Shown piece after piece: positions 63,701-64,000 of a stretch of 64,000 nt of DNA. Source of the stretch: Cranoglanis bouderius (taxonomy: Eukaryota > Chordata > Actinopteri > Siluriformes > Cranoglanididae); contig CM042544.1 of NCBI GenBank assembly GCA_023630585.1, positions 18,885,256 to 18,949,255 on the forward strand, written 5' to 3'. The position numbers and the translations under genes were made by a program. Within the stretch, counting starts at the first letter, position 1. Each line of letters starts with the position of its first letter. The notes under the pieces are model-generated. The model searched no databases. It worked only from the letters and a program-made list of their open reading frames with translations, and was not told the DNA's origin.

Positions 63701-64000
63701 GAACACAAAGAGTAAATACGAAACAAACAAGCATACTGCTGCAGTTATATCAAGTCTCAGAATCAGCACAGAATATTAATACATCAGTACTTTGTATCAG
63801 GCAGGGATTCTATATGTGTAAACTGTGTTAAAGTAGAAAACAACTGGAACAACTGCAACTTGGATGAAATTGTGGAATGAAAAATACTCCCCTCTATTTA
63901 TGTGCCAGTGCAAAGGTCTGTTTACTGGTTTATACTGATGTTTGCTATTTTGATTGGGTGCAAGACATTTATTCCCTGTTTGCACTATCCTAGACATAAC
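60721..64000. other. No gene recognised; presumably mtx1 intron or flank
   Basis: Only short unsupported frames and A/T-rich tracts (for example 61926-61942 and 62578-62592). If mtx1 exon 1 lies beyond 64000, all of this is intronic. Confidence 0.5.

Overview
This is a vertebrate nuclear window, almost certainly from a teleost fish. It holds three multi-exon, spliced genes, all on the minus strand, embedded in fish-type interspersed repeats: many Tc1/mariner elements, hAT elements, an L2-like LINE, an RTE-like fragment, SINE-like repeats and long CA/TA microsatellites. The repeat mix would suit an ostariophysan such as a catfish, but species cannot be fixed from the sequence alone.

Layout. 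1-3107: Tc1 element with an open 321-codon transposase, then SINE-like repeats. 3108-4781: hjv (hemojuvelin, RGM family), three coding exons, complete. 4782-16651: intergenic, with an L2-like LINE, several Tc1 relics and two CpG-rich promoter-like blocks, one with an orphan candidate first exon. 16652-42540: thbs3 (thrombospondin-3). I resolved 23 coding exons whose phases all agree and which give a 963-residue protein with signal peptide, TSPN, coiled coil, EGF repeats, type-3 calcium repeats and C-terminal lectin-like domain. Its introns are expanded by Tc1, hAT, TTAA-flanked and SINE insertions. 42541-51358: intergenic, with two Tc1 relics and a pure 187-bp CA tract. 51359-57393: mtx1 (metaxin-1), seven coding exons covering all but roughly the first 25 residues; the first exon was not found and probably lies beyond 64000. 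57394-64000: repeats and apparently non-coding DNA.

How the genes relate. thbs3 is a secreted pentameric matrix glycoprotein, mtx1 an outer-mitochondrial-membrane import and assembly factor, and hjv a GPI-anchored BMP co-receptor controlling hepcidin and iron. They share no pathway. What is of interest is the order: mtx1 and thbs3 are neighbours as in mammals, but here run head-to-tail rather than head-to-head from a shared promoter. No bacterial-type operon, CRISPR array or clearly new gene system was seen. The best leads are the changed gene orientation, a transposon next to the exon 17 acceptor of thbs3, nested and datable transposon insertions, and an orphan CpG-rich promoter with a possible first exon.
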